A stretch of DNA of 64,000 nt from Lachnospiraceae bacterium UBA4260 (GCA_002395235.1 DGWK01000008.1:1-64000); one strand, 5' to 3'. Counted from the stretch's first letter, positions 33,719-43,230 are shown. Numbers and translations are program-made. The notes: generated by a model from the letters alone, not told the origin.

Positions 33719-35440
33719 CTACAAGGAATCTATCGCCATCCGCAGTTCCTCCCGGATCCGCTCCGGGACCTGCACCCGGCCCTTTTCCAATTCATCCATA
33801 AATTCCACTGCCGCCTCTGTCACCTCCTTCATCGCATCCGGATCCGCTTCGACCTCCTCAAATCGGTCCGGAAAAAGCGCCACTTCCGTCACCGCCGCCC
33901 TGCAGACCGCCGCCGCGAAAATCCCCTCTCCCGACCCAAGCGCATCCTTGATGGCTACCCGCTCCAGCCCTCTCCATCCTTCGATCCTCTCCCGCGTCCA
34001 CGTCTCGCTCAGCACCACTCCCATGGCCTCCGCCACCTTCCTCCCTTCCCCCCACAGACCTGCCGCCCGCCCCGCATTTTCAAAAGCCGCTCTCGCCGCC
34101 TCCATCCCCCCTTCCCAACAGGCAAAATAGCACCACCCCACCTCCATCTCAAACCGCGCATACTCTCCCGGCCTCCTTTCCCTTATTCGGCCGACACTGT
34201 TCGCCGTATAGAAAACACTCTCCAGCGCCTCTTTTTCCTCCCTCGTGATGGCATAGTCTCCCATCAGCTCTCTCAGAAAATCCAGATGCGCCTCCGAATC
34301 CACCGGCCGCGCTCTCACAGCCCGCCTGTAGGCTTCTGTCTTTTCGCTCAGTCCCTGTTCTTCCTGCGCATTCCTAATCAGCATTCGATACTCCCTCTCG
34401 CCCGCCTCCGCCGATGATGCGGCCAGCATTCCGGAACAGACCAGAAAGATCACAGCCGAGGCAATCAGAAGTGTGAATTTTCTCCACATTGTGTCTGCAT
34501 GGACAACCCCTGCACTTGTTCCGTCTGCTCTCTCACACATTCTTATGACGTTGTAGAGTGCTTTCTCCAACTCCGTGCAGGACGAGTACCGCATGGACGG
34601 GGCGACACTGCAGCAGCGGAGCAATGTTTTGGCCATATAAGAGAAGCTGCGGGGGGCCCGCCCTCCTGCGGTCGCACCACCGAACTCTTCAAGCGGCCTG
34701 AGCCCGGTTTCGAGGGGCGGCCGGCCGGTGATCATATGGTGCAGCACTGCGCCGATCCCATAAATGTCCGTTCTCTCATCGGACTGCTCCCACCCGCCGT
34801 ACTGCTCCGGCGCCGCATATCCCTCGGTGCCCAGCCGGCTGGTGTCCTTCCCGGCGCCTTCCCTGTATTTTCTGACTGCGCCAAAATCCACCACAACCAA
34901 GGCTCCATCCGAACGAACCAAAATATTGGCCGGCTTGAGGTCGCGATAGATCATGGGCGGATTCATCCGGTGAAGCCTTCCCAGAATGGCACACAGCTGC
35001 ACGCCTGCTTCCGCCGCTTCGCGGATGCTGAATTGTTTCCCTTCCTCCAGGATCTGTTGCAGCGACCGCCCTTCCACATATTCCATAACAAAGCCTGCAA
35101 AGTCTCCGCTTTCATCACTTACGCACTCAATAAAGGTTGGGATTCCCTTTCCGTGAATTCGTTCCTCGAAGCTGTTTTTCCCTGCACCGCTGCCGGCTTG
35201 CTTCTGCGAGTTCCTGCCAAGTAACTCCAGAACTGCGGCTTCTGCCCGCAATTGTTCTGCAGCTTCTTGCAGGTCTTCCGGCTTACTGCTGTCATCCCTG
35301 CGCAGAATCTTCATCGCATAATTCTTCCTGTCTGCCCTGTCGGCCACTAAATAGACGATACTTGTACCGCCGCGACCAAGCTCCCGGAGAATCTCAAATT
35401 GATCCACAGATCTCCGATTCTCATTAGCATTTTTATTCAA
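33719..35440 (-). CDS. Membrane Ser/Thr protein kinase (Hanks type)
   Basis: 573 residues from TTG 35440, where GAGGAG lies seven bases upstream; the frame is open to another TTG at 35536 without a ribosome binding site. Kinase domain about 12-300: glycine loop GRGGTSIVY, Lys in YAMKILR, catalytic loop YRDLKPANIL, DFGAVRKY, GTEGYAAPEQY, and an insertion after the Lys helix. One membrane helix near 318-338 (FTLLIASAVIFLVCSGML) and an outside helical region with TPR-like pairs follow; there are no PASTA repeats, unlike PrkC. Likely senses a surface state and phosphorylates cytoplasmic proteins. No PP2C phosphatase is adjacent. Confidence 0.9.
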   Translation of the reverse strand: MNKNANENRRSVDQFEILRELGRGGTSIVYLVADRADRKNYAMKILRRDDSSKPEDLQEAAEQLRAEAAVLELLGRNSQKQAGSGAGKNSFEERIHGKGIPTFIECVSDESGDFAGFVMEYVEGRSLQQILEEGKQFSIREAAEAGVQLCAILGRLHRMNPPMIYRDLKPANILVRSDGALVVVDFGAVRKYREGAGKDTSRLGTEGYAAPEQYGGWEQSDERTDIYGIGAVLHHMITGRPPLETGLRPLEEFGGATAGGRAPRSFSYMAKTLLRCCSVAPSMRYSSCTELEKALYNVIRMCERADGTSAGVVHADTMWRKFTLLIASAVIFLVCSGMLAASSAEAGEREYRMLIRNAQEEQGLSEKTEAYRRAVRARPVDSEAHLDFLRELMGDYAITREEKEALESVFYTANSVGRIRERRPGEYARFEMEVGWCYFACWEGGMEAARAAFENAGRAAGLWGEGRKVAEAMGVVLSETWTRERIEGWRGLERVAIKDALGSGEGIFAAAVCRAAVTEVALFPDRFEEVEADPDAMKEVTEAAVEFMDELEKGRVQVPERIREELRMAIDSL

Positions 35441-35589
35441 TTGCTTACTCCTCGAATTAGTCCGCGAACAGCGGAATGAACAGAAGCTGCGGATCAGATT
35501 CTGCAGCTTCTGAAGAAGCCCGTTCCCTGAAAACAATCAGGGCCGGGCATCAGACGTCGGTCTCCGTTGGATACCGGCGAGATAGATTT

Positions 35590-35619
35590 ATTATTGAATA
35601 GATAACCATTGAAAGTCAA
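35590..35619 (-). promoter_or_regulatory. Promoter of the kinase-Ig protein operon
   Basis: Minus strand TTGACT, 18 bases, AATAAT. The leader of about 140 bases contains an inverted repeat (CAGAAGCTGC and GCAGCTTCTG) at 35489-35516. Confidence 0.5.
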
Positions 35620-35674
35620 GGCTGGATTTGGAGCGCGATCCGTGCGCAGGACTGGAATGGCAGTGCAGATCACC

Positions 35675-36868
35675 TCACCCGCGCAACATCAACTGCATCC
35701 CGACATCAAAGGCCCTCCCCTCAACGCACTCGCTGAGCCAATACGCCATCGTCACATCGTCCTGCGTCCGCAGCGTAAATTCCGGCTGGCGGACCGCCGT
35801 GTGGATCGTGCCGCCCTTGTACATGGAGAGCGGCCTGTGCCACTCGTGAATAAAGAAGGAAAACTCCGGACTCAGCTTTCGAAGCTCTGCAATCATTTTC
35901 TGCATCTGCCGGTAGTAGTCCTCCTGGATCTGCGTATCCGTGTTGTAGACCTTGTTGGTCATGTCGTTGTAAAACGCGCTCAGAAGATAGTCCGTCACCG
36001 AGCCCGAATACAAATACCGAAACCGGCTGGCCTGGCGCCTGCAGACGCCGCGATACCATTCAAGGGTCAGATTTTTGCCGCCCACGTCCTTCCACAATTC
36101 CTCCCTTGCATTCCAGACGTCTCGCAGCGTGTGCTTCCAGTTTTTGTACAAGAGCTGGGCGCTGTCCGAGAAGAGTGTCACATCGCGGCAGGCCGGATAG
36201 AATTCGCCGACGATCTGCTCCGCGAGAGCGGGCACAGCGAAGGCCCCTGCACTCTCCCCTGCGATCAGAAGCTTTTCTGCGGTGGGAAAGAGTTTCTTGC
36301 CGTATCGCATCGCCGCCATGAAGTTCTCATATCCGTGAAAATAGAGAACGGCCTCATCTCCCTTTTTTGCCGAGCCGTCTTCGCTGTCCTCGAGAACATG
36401 GTAGATAAACCGGTTGTTTCCCACGTGCATATCGCCGGTCGCATAGGTAATGATCACAAAATTCCAGTCGTCAAAGGGATTATCGCCCCCGTTTTTCGTG
36501 ATGCCGACATTGATGTTCATGACCTGCGTAAAGAGCCGGAGATTATTCCAATAATAGTTGGGAAGCCACGCCGCGACGCTCCCGCCGTTAACGGGCCGGG
36601 CCGCCATGTATTCGTTGATGGCGATGCCTCCGCCCGAGAAAAAGACGCAGAGCTTATCCGTCGTTCCCTTCCTCACATAAATATGATAGTCGGATCCGTC
36701 GGCGCACTTTCCTTCCGGAATCGGCACTTTGTACCACACTTTCGCGGCGGGCTCGCCCACCAGAATGGGAGCTTCCTGCCCCAGCTCATAAATTCCTTTG
36801 GAAATAGATTCCTCGACCAGGTTTCCGATCCGGACCATCCAGTTCTTTTTGTTTTTTCCGTTTTCCAT
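35675..36868 (-). CDS. Pectinacetylesterase-like serine esterase
   Basis: 397 residues from ATG 36868, with AGGATT upstream; a longer frame to 37318 overlaps the DUF6320 gene and is not real. The pectinacetylesterase/Notum fold is shown by LCVFFSGGGIAINE near 70, WNFVIITYATGDMHVGN, the nucleophile elbow LLIAGESAGAFAVPAL near 200, and an Asp and His further on (HEWHRPLS). No signal peptide, so it is probably cytoplasmic and not a secreted pectin enzyme. It follows the DUF6320 gene after 11 bases. Together with the acyltransferase it could remove or move acyl groups on an envelope lipid or sugar (inference). Confidence 0.85.
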   Translation of the reverse strand: MENGKNKKNWMVRIGNLVEESISKGIYELGQEAPILVGEPAAKVWYKVPIPEGKCADGSDYHIYVRKGTTDKLCVFFSGGGIAINEYMAARPVNGGSVAAWLPNYYWNNLRLFTQVMNINVGITKNGGDNPFDDWNFVIITYATGDMHVGNNRFIYHVLEDSEDGSAKKGDEAVLYFHGYENFMAAMRYGKKLFPTAEKLLIAGESAGAFAVPALAEQIVGEFYPACRDVTLFSDSAQLLYKNWKHTLRDVWNAREELWKDVGGKNLTLEWYRGVCRRQASRFRYLYSGSVTDYLLSAFYNDMTNKVYNTDTQIQEDYYRQMQKMIAELRKLSPEFSFFIHEWHRPLSMYKGGTIHTAVRQPEFTLRTQDDVTMAYWLSECVEGRAFDVGMQLMLRG

Positions 36869-36879
36869 AAACAATCCTG

Positions 36880-37539
36880 TTAAAGGTTGAATAGCTTCTG
36901 TACCGCGCTCCTGAGATCCCTGAAGCGGAAGATCACGGCTGCGCAGGCCTCGATTAGCAAAAGCGCCATGCTCGCCACAGCCGGGAATTTGACGGGATTC
37001 ATATTCGTCAGTACCGGAATGATCTGCAGCATGGACAGCAACATCGTCACAAAAATATATATAATATACTCTTCCAGCCTCAGTTTCGCACCCCGGCCCA
37101 CCGCGATCGTAACAAAGACCAGCAGGACAAATCCGATCGGAAGCACAAAAGCCACGGACCAGCCGTGCCAGCCTGTCAATGCATCTGTCAAAAGACAGAC
37201 CGCCATGGCAAGATACGTCTCGACTGTCAATGTTTTGATCAGGTTGTTGCGATAGTATATGCCTACCATCAGATCCCCCCAGGCGATCAGCGCGCCCAGG
37301 ATCGCAAACGGAACCCACGGCAGATCAAAGTTGCAGAGGAGCTCCAGGGCCAGCATTATGATAATGAAAGTCAGCAGGCAGAAGGTCGCCACTTTCACTA
37401 CTGACATGTGCGTAAACCTGTTTCTCTGCAGGACTGGAAAGGCGCCCGGCTCGGGATCCCCGGTCAGCCTGCCGCCGCACAGCGGGCACTCGGTCTTGTC
37501 GCCCTTGATACTGATCCTGCATTTGGAACAATACTGCAT
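36880..37539 (-). CDS. DUF6320 zinc-ribbon membrane protein
   Basis: 219 residues. N-terminal zinc ribbon (CSKCRISIKG ... CPLCGG), then six membrane helices from about residue 48 to 205. This matches DUF6320, known only from genomic surveys. Its ATG overlaps the stop of the acyltransferase gene (TAATG), so the two are translated together. Membrane partner of the acyltransferase is the simplest reading; a transport or flippase role is possible. No charged residues in the membrane that would show a pore. Confidence 0.8.
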   Translation of the reverse strand: MQYCSKCRISIKGDKTECPLCGGRLTGDPEPGAFPVLQRNRFTHMSVVKVATFCLLTFIIIMLALELLCNFDLPWVPFAILGALIAWGDLMVGIYYRNNLIKTLTVETYLAMAVCLLTDALTGWHGWSVAFVLPIGFVLLVFVTIAVGRGAKLRLEEYIIYIFVTMLLSMLQIIPVLTNMNPVKFPAVASMALLLIEACAAVIFRFRDLRSAVQKLFNL

Positions 37540-38849
37540 TACGGCGCCTCCTTTCCGGCTGGATCCGCCTCAGCATGCGCAGCCGGCACAGCCCGGTCAA
37601 AGTCATTGCTCTCCAGCACGACCTCGATCCCCATATCCACCATCTCCCGGAAAAAGTCCCGGATGACCGGCTGCTGGATAAAAGCGGAGGCGACGCCGAA
37701 TACCAGCGCGTCTTTGAAAGAGCACAGGCAGACCTGCACCGAGGGCGCTGCCATAAAGCAGCTGAACTTCTGAATATAAGGTTCCATCTCCTCAGGAACC
37801 GAGATCTTTCCCACATTTGAGATCGTTCCGGTGATTCCCCGCTGCGTCTTTGCGTTGATCGCCGAAATGACCAGATTTTTAATCGGAAGCGGCACTACTT
37901 TGACCGCGATGTTGTGCTCCAAAGCCGCGTAGGAATTCATCGTCAGTTCGATCTGGTCCAGCCGCAGCTGTTTGCTGAAGGATTCCCGCACGACTGTGAT
38001 GATGCTCTCAAGCGTCCCGTCGTACAGGGCCGGATCGAAGACCACGTTGATGACGCCGAAGAAATTGCGCGCCGTCTCGGAAGGAAAATAGTTGCGCAGG
38101 TTCACCGGAACGCTCAGCACAATGGGGAGCTTCCTGTCGCGCACTGACATCTCCCCGAGCGCCGCCTTGATGAACAGCGCTGTGCTCAGCTCCGCCACCG
38201 TCGCGCCGCGCTCCCTTGCCGCAGCAAGAAAGGAGGCCACGGAGACAGTTCCCTCCAGAAGGTGATTCTGCAGGTTCTCGTCCCGATCTCCGCGCAGATG
38301 ATAAGCCCTGGCCGGAGTCGAATTCTGCCCCTCGGGTTTTCGCTTCTCTTTTTTGTAATACTTGCCGAAGGCGTCGTCCTGCCGGTCGCTCCCCGCCGCC
38401 CTGCTGACGGCCATCTGCAGCTGCTCCACCCCGTAACGGACCCGGATATACTCCGTCAGGATCGCCTTGAGAAATTCAAAGGCCCCTGTCCCGTCCGTCA
38501 AAACATGGAACATCTCCAGGTTGATCCGCCGCCCGTAATAGTTGACCCGATAGAGCAGGTCTCTGCGCCCCTCTCTGTAGATCGTATCCAGTGCGGGCAG
38601 ATTGTCCGGCGTCACTTCCACGTCCAGACCACTCTGGTCGAGATAGTACCAGAACATCCCTTCTTTCAAAATACTGCTGAAATGAGGAAACTCCCTCGCC
38701 GCGGATGTCACGGCGCCCTGCAGGATCTCCGGGTCCACCTCTTCCTTCAGCTCACAGGTGATTCTGAAAACTCTCGAGTCGGAGCCGCCTGTCGTGGAGG
38801 GCACTATTTTGGCGGCGTTATCCAGTTGATACCATTTTGTCTGTGCCAC
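37539..38849 (-). CDS. Condensation-type acyltransferase
   Basis: 436 residues from GTG 38849, seven bases after GAGGAG; the frame to 39002 overlaps the Nudix gene and is unlikely. The active-site motif HVLTDGTG near residue 112 (HxxxDG) and the two-lobe layout with LSVPVNLRNYFPSETARNFF near 250 identify the condensation/alcohol O-acetyltransferase (wax ester synthase-like) superfamily. It should join an acyl donor to an alcohol or amine. It heads a coupled operon with DUF6320 and the esterase. Nothing points to non-ribosomal peptide synthesis. Confidence 0.85.
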   Translation of the reverse strand: MAQTKWYQLDNAAKIVPSTTGGSDSRVFRITCELKEEVDPEILQGAVTSAAREFPHFSSILKEGMFWYYLDQSGLDVEVTPDNLPALDTIYREGRRDLLYRVNYYGRRINLEMFHVLTDGTGAFEFLKAILTEYIRVRYGVEQLQMAVSRAAGSDRQDDAFGKYYKKEKRKPEGQNSTPARAYHLRGDRDENLQNHLLEGTVSVASFLAAARERGATVAELSTALFIKAALGEMSVRDRKLPIVLSVPVNLRNYFPSETARNFFGVINVVFDPALYDGTLESIITVVRESFSKQLRLDQIELTMNSYAALEHNIAVKVVPLPIKNLVISAINAKTQRGITGTISNVGKISVPEEMEPYIQKFSCFMAAPSVQVCLCSFKDALVFGVASAFIQQPVIRDFFREMVDMGIEVVLESNDFDRAVPAAHAEADPAGKEAP

Positions 38850-38938
38850 TTTTCTACTCCTCTGTTGCCCTATCTGCCGGAAAACTCCGCCGGAGGGCTC
38901 TCGGCGTCTTGTCCGCTGAGAGATCACACATGCGTCAC

Positions 38939-39547
38939 TTACTTGCCGAGGAAACGGAAAGGCTCCTCGTCCACAAGGAAATGCATGAGCTGATAGGCGC
39001 ACATGATGGCCACTTTCTCTTCCTTGAGGATCCTGCGCACTTCGTCGCGGTCCGCCAGGACGATCTCGATATTCTCGCTGGCCTCCATGAAGCGGTCGCT
39101 GATCTCGCCGTCCGTGTACCCGTAAACGGTCGCGCAGGACTCATCAGTGAGACCCACAGTCGTGAAGCGGGGTTCCTCGAACATGGGATCCACATCCAGG
39201 GGCGTCAGCTTCAGGCCGGTCTCCTCGTGCATCTCCCGGATGGCCGCCTCGCGGTAGTCCTCCCCTTTCTCCACAAGTCCCGCCGGGAACTCGTAGACAT
39301 AGTCGCCTATGCAGAAGCGATACTGGCGGATCAGCACGACTTTGTCGCGCGCCGGCCCGTAGATGCTGTAAATGATCACGCCGTCCGGATGATTTTCCCC
39401 GGTACGGATCTTGAGCTCGCTCTCGTTTTTGGCGCGGGAAGCGACGTAGTAATGGGACTGTCTGCCGTTCTTGTGCGTGACGTCCAGGTCGTAGAGATTG
39501 ACAAATTTGTTGTTTGTTTTCTGTGTAATCTTGTCAATGGATACCAT
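38939..39547 (-). CDS. ADP-ribose pyrophosphatase-type Nudix hydrolase
   Basis: 202 residues. Complete Nudix box at about 88-110 (GLVEKGEDYREAAIREMHEE then TGL). Upstream IRQYRFCIGDYVYEFPAG is the pattern of the ADP-ribose/nucleotide-sugar group (NudF). It splits ADP-ribose or a relative to AMP and sugar phosphate in the cytoplasm. GGAGGAC precedes the ATG. It sits between HelD and the acyltransferase on the same strand but with about 90 and 107 bases on each side, so it is probably its own unit. Confidence 0.9.
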   Translation of the reverse strand: MVSIDKITQKTNNKFVNLYDLDVTHKNGRQSHYYVASRAKNESELKIRTGENHPDGVIIYSIYGPARDKVVLIRQYRFCIGDYVYEFPAGLVEKGEDYREAAIREMHEETGLKLTPLDVDPMFEEPRFTTVGLTDESCATVYGYTDGEISDRFMEASENIEIVLADRDEVRRILKEEKVAIMCAYQLMHFLVDEEPFRFLGK

Positions 39548-39576
39548 CGTGTTGTCCTCCTGATTTATTGAAGTAC

Positions 39577-39654
39577 ATGGCTCGCGGGACGAGCCGCGCA
39601 GCCGTGCACCTTACCTTCAAAACTCGCGGGGCGAGCCGCCGCGCCGCGTGCGCC
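39577..39654. repeat. Two copies of a GC-rich intergenic motif
   Basis: CTCGCGGGACGAGCCGCGC and CTCGCGGGGCGAGCCGCCG lie about 43 bp apart, each followed by a GTGC(G/A)CCTTA-like end. The second shares 18 bases with 58555-58572. Confidence 0.6.
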
Positions 39655-41802
39655 TTAACTCTGAAGCAGCCCCGTCAGCTCTCCGTTTGACAGAATGCTC
39701 AGCCTCCTGGTCGCCCTTGAAACTGCCGTGTACAGCCTGTGTCTCGCCAGAAGATCGTCCGGATACATCTTCGCGTCCGCATCCGGCAGGATCACGCCGT
39801 CAAATTCGAGTCCTTTCACCAGATCGAGGGTGATCAGAAAAGTCCCTTTCCCCGGCAGCGCCTGGTTGCGGCTGATTATCTGCGGCGCCTTGTCGCCCAG
39901 AAGTTCCCTGATCTTCTCAAGGCTCCCCCTGTTTCCGCAGATGATGGCCGTGAGCCCTTCTTCCTCCTCCGCGGCATTAATGAGCGCCTTCAGTCTCCGC
40001 AGATAGTCATCGCTGTCCGCGCAGCCCATTTTCACCGGCGCCGTGCCCGGTCTCTGCACCGAAGCCGTATTGATCCGCTTCTCCCGCGGCAGAAGTCCCG
40101 TGAAGATCTCCGTGATCTCCGGCGACGACCTGTAGCTCGTGAGCAGCGGCAGTTCCACCGCTTCGCGGCCCTCTTCGCCGAACAGTTCCCGGATCTTTTC
40201 AAAGGACACCGTCCCCGGCCGGATCGCCTGGAACTCGTCTCCCAGCATCATAAACTTCGCTCTGTCAAAATATCGCCGCAGCACCATGAGCTGAGCCGCC
40301 GTGTAGTCCTGCACCTCGTCGATCATGACGTATTTCACGTTTTTGTCACCCATTCCGGTCAGCAATATTTTGAGCCAGATCCATTCCGCGCTGCTCAGCT
40401 TCTTTCTCTTCGTGAGCCTCTTGCCGATCTTCTCTATATCAAGAAACGAAAAATGCTCGATCGCACTGAAAGCGCCGCCGAATTCGTTCCTGATCCGGTT
40501 CTGCTCCCGCATGCCGGGCTCGTCCGTCTCCGCGTAAGGGTCCGTGCTGTTGAAAGCTGCGCCTGCCTGCTCTCCGGCGCCTCCCAGGTCTCCCATGCCG
40601 GCTTCTCCGCGGCCGCCGCGCTTTTCGTTTTCATCCCGCTCCATCCTGCGGATCTTGACCCGGGCGATCTCCGACAGCCGGTCAGCGAGAATGTGAAGAA
40701 GCCGGACGCCGGTCTCGATCTCTGAAAGGCTGTCCGCGACTTTCGCGATCTCTCTGCGGCTGAGGACGCATCTGCCCTTCTGCATGATGGGCCTGAAATC
40801 CTCCTCCTCGAGGCGGAGAGACTTCAGGTTTTTCTCTATTTTGCGCAGATCCGATTCCTTTGCAGGCTCGAAGGGGCCCTTGTCGGGCGCCTTGGCGATG
40901 TGGACAAAGTCCCTCCAGGTGATGGTCCTGGGATTCTCCTCGCCCAGATCCGGCAGCACCTGGTCGATATACTGGCGGAACACCGGATTGATGGTCAGCA
41001 GATAGACCTGCTCCGGCCGCAGGTTCTCCCTCTGCCGGTAGAACAGATAGGCGATCCTCTGCAGCAGGACGGACGTCTTGCCGCTTCCCGCGATTCCATT
41101 GACCAGGAGCACAGGGACATCGCTGCAGCGAATAACCGCGTTCTGCTCCTTCTGGATCGTCGCGGTGATCGCCTTCATCTTGTCCGTTCGGTGGCTGGCC
41201 AGCGACTGCAGAAGCAGCGGGTCCTCGATCGCCACCTGCGTGTCAAAAAAGGAATACAGCCTGTCCTCTTCCAGGTTATACTGCCTGCGCAGCTGCAGGT
41301 CCACGTCCACGCGCCTGCCCTCGACCATGTAGAAAGTCCTGCCATTGTCCTGGTTGTAATAGGTCTCCGCGATCGGCGAGCGCCAGTCGATCACGAGATG
41401 CTCGAAGGCGTTCTCCGACACTCCCGCGCTTCCAATGTAGTAGTCCTCCGGCTCTTCTTCCGGGTCAAACTGCAGCGTCACTCTGGCAAAATAGGGCGCC
41501 TTCAGCAGTCTTTTGACCCTGCCCAGCTTCTCTTTCGCCGCGTCCTGTTCGATATTGTACTGGTCAATGGAGTGGCTCATCGCCTCAAACTCGATATAAG
41601 TCTCCATGGAGTCCGTATCGCTGTCAAAATTCAGCGACAGGTTGCTCCTTATATCCTTCTTCTCCTGCGCGGCCTTCTCCGAGATCGACTTGATCCTCTC
41701 CTCCAGCTCGCTCTCCATCACGCGCAGCCTGCCGTGCGTCTGCGTCAGGTGGGCCTGCTCCTCTTCAAATATCTTCTTCTGAATTTTATCCTGTTCGTTC
41801 AC
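39655..41802 (-). CDS. helD: HelD-type RNA polymerase-associated helicase
   Basis: 715 residues. An N-terminal coiled coil (1-80) precedes a split UvrD-like helicase: Walker A NGIAGSGKTSVLLQRIAYL near 235, FVHI/TWRD segment, Walker B MIDEVQDYTAAQL near 493, GDEFQAIRPG, and C-terminal TAVSRATRRLSIL. HelD frees stalled RNA polymerase from DNA in Bacillota by prying the clefts with the coiled coil and the secondary arm. Residues about 390-430 are a low-complexity Glu/Gly insertion (RDENEKRGGRGEAGMG). It is transcribed away from the truncated MocR gene. Confidence 0.9.
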   Translation of the reverse strand: MNEQDKIQKKIFEEEQAHLTQTHGRLRVMESELEERIKSISEKAAQEKKDIRSNLSLNFDSDTDSMETYIEFEAMSHSIDQYNIEQDAAKEKLGRVKRLLKAPYFARVTLQFDPEEEPEDYYIGSAGVSENAFEHLVIDWRSPIAETYYNQDNGRTFYMVEGRRVDVDLQLRRQYNLEEDRLYSFFDTQVAIEDPLLLQSLASHRTDKMKAITATIQKEQNAVIRCSDVPVLLVNGIAGSGKTSVLLQRIAYLFYRQRENLRPEQVYLLTINPVFRQYIDQVLPDLGEENPRTITWRDFVHIAKAPDKGPFEPAKESDLRKIEKNLKSLRLEEEDFRPIMQKGRCVLSRREIAKVADSLSEIETGVRLLHILADRLSEIARVKIRRMERDENEKRGGRGEAGMGDLGGAGEQAGAAFNSTDPYAETDEPGMREQNRIRNEFGGAFSAIEHFSFLDIEKIGKRLTKRKKLSSAEWIWLKILLTGMGDKNVKYVMIDEVQDYTAAQLMVLRRYFDRAKFMMLGDEFQAIRPGTVSFEKIRELFGEEGREAVELPLLTSYRSSPEITEIFTGLLPREKRINTASVQRPGTAPVKMGCADSDDYLRRLKALINAAEEEEGLTAIICGNRGSLEKIRELLGDKAPQIISRNQALPGKGTFLITLDLVKGLEFDGVILPDADAKMYPDDLLARHRLYTAVSRATRRLSILSNGELTGLLQS

Positions 41803-41946
41803 GCGTCACTCCGTTTTTCTTGTGGGCGCCTTTTCAGCGGCGGAGAGCCGTGTCTGAAAGGCTGGTACATAATATTTAAGTATACATCTTCCGGCAAAAA
41901 TAAGAAAGATTGCGGTGCGCATCTGTACCGCGCTTCGTTCTGGATA

Positions 41947-41952
41947 TATAAT
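41947..41952 (+). promoter_or_regulatory. TATAAT box of the MocR gene
   Basis: Perfect -10 box about 75 bases before the start codon; the -35 (TGTACC at 17 bases) is poor, as expected for an activator-dependent or self-regulated promoter. Confidence 0.45.
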
Positions 41953-42024
41953 ACTTTCATTGAATGCAGAAGCAATATGTTCAGATTTAAGGACTGTCCC
42001 ATTCAGCCGCAAAGGAGTTCTTCC

Positions 42025-43230
42025 ATGCCCCAGTACAAAATCGATCCCGACCTCAGACAGCCTGCCTACCTGCAGCTCTATAACCAGATCCGCAATGACA
42101 TCACAAGCGGAATCTGTCCCTACCACAGCAAGCTCCCTTCCAAAAGATTCCTGGCCTCGGAGACCGGCACAAGCGTGATCACGGTCGAGCACGCCTACGA
42201 CCTCCTTGCTGACGAAGGCTACATCGAGTCCCGCCAGCGCAGCGGGTACTATGTCATCTACAAAGAAAATGAGTTGTTTCCTGTCGCCCCCTCCACCGGA
42301 GACGTTGGCCCGGCGATCCTTGGCTCCGCAACGGGCGGACTACGTCCTGCGAGCGGCAGCTCGGCGCCTGCCGGCGCCTCTGCAGCCGACGACGGCGCCC
42401 TCTCCGACCTCCATGAGATCACCGATATTCCCATCCGAGGGCCTATCGTCACCCCGGAGCAGGAACAGTTTCCCTTCAACATTCTCGCCCGAAAAGCCCG
42501 CAAAGTCCTGTCCGAATACGGCGAATCCCTTTTGGAGCGCTCGCCCAACAGCGGAACTGTCCTCCTTCGCGAGGCGATCGCCCGGTATCTGGCCCGCAGC
42601 CGCAGAATAAATGTCAGCCCCGATCAGATCATCATCGGCTCCGGTTCCGAATACCTCTACAACCTGATCGTCCAGATCCTCGGCCGCGAGCGCACTTTTG
42701 CTCTGGAGGATCCCTCCTACGAGAAGATCCGGCTCGTCTACGAGGCCAGCGGCGTGCACTGCGAGCTCCTGCCCATGGACCGCGAAGGCGTTCGCCTCAG
42801 CGCCCTGCGATGCTCGAAGGCGACCGTCCTGCACGTCACGCCCTTCAACAGCTATCCCAGTGGCATCACTGCCACGGCTTCCAGGCGCGCAGGCTATATC
42901 AAATGGGCCTCATCCAAAGACAGATTTATCATCGAAGACGACTTTGACTCCGAGTTCTCCATGTCCACCAAGGCGGAGGATACCCTCTTCTCCCTCGAGC
43001 CGCAGCGAAGCGTAATCTACATGAATACCTTCACGCGCACCATCTCGCCGGCGGTCCGTGTCGGCTACATGGTCCTTCCGGCCGAGCAGTGTGCTGCCAT
43101 GTTAGAGAAGATCTCCATCTACTCCTGCACCGTTCCCGTCTTCACCCAGCACCTCTTGGCAGAGCTGATCGACAGCGGCGACTTCGAGCGTCACATCAAC
43201 CGCGTGCGGCGCCGCAGGCGTCGAGTGTGA
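42025..43230 (+). pseudogene. Truncated MocR/PdxR-family regulator
   Basis: 401 codons from ATG 42025 (AAAGGAG upstream). N-terminal GntR winged helix (about 8-78: QPAYLQLYNQIRNDITSG, GTSVITVEHAYDLLADEGYI), linker, and a class I aminotransferase-like domain (FNILARKARK, SGSEYLYNL, EDPSYEKIR, FIIEDDFDSEF). Two defects show. The PLP lysine of the usual TFSKTLxPxxRLGY is Arg here (TFTRTISPAVRVGY), and the chain stops at HINRVRR followed by RRRRV, missing about the last 70-90 residues, because a REP-like palindrome supplies the stop codon. It is either a broken gene or a regulator that no longer binds PLP. The neighbouring gene divergent to it is helD. Confidence 0.7.

Noticed and set aside
36869..37318. 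Long N-terminal extension of the pectinacetylesterase-like gene
   Set aside because: It overlaps the well-supported DUF6320 gene in another frame and is Cys/Arg-rich noise; ATG 36868 has a ribosome binding site.
40900..43230. 776-codon plus-strand frame
   Set aside because: Its first 375 codons run antisense to helD and show no family. The true MocR-like gene starts at 42025 behind AAAGGAG.
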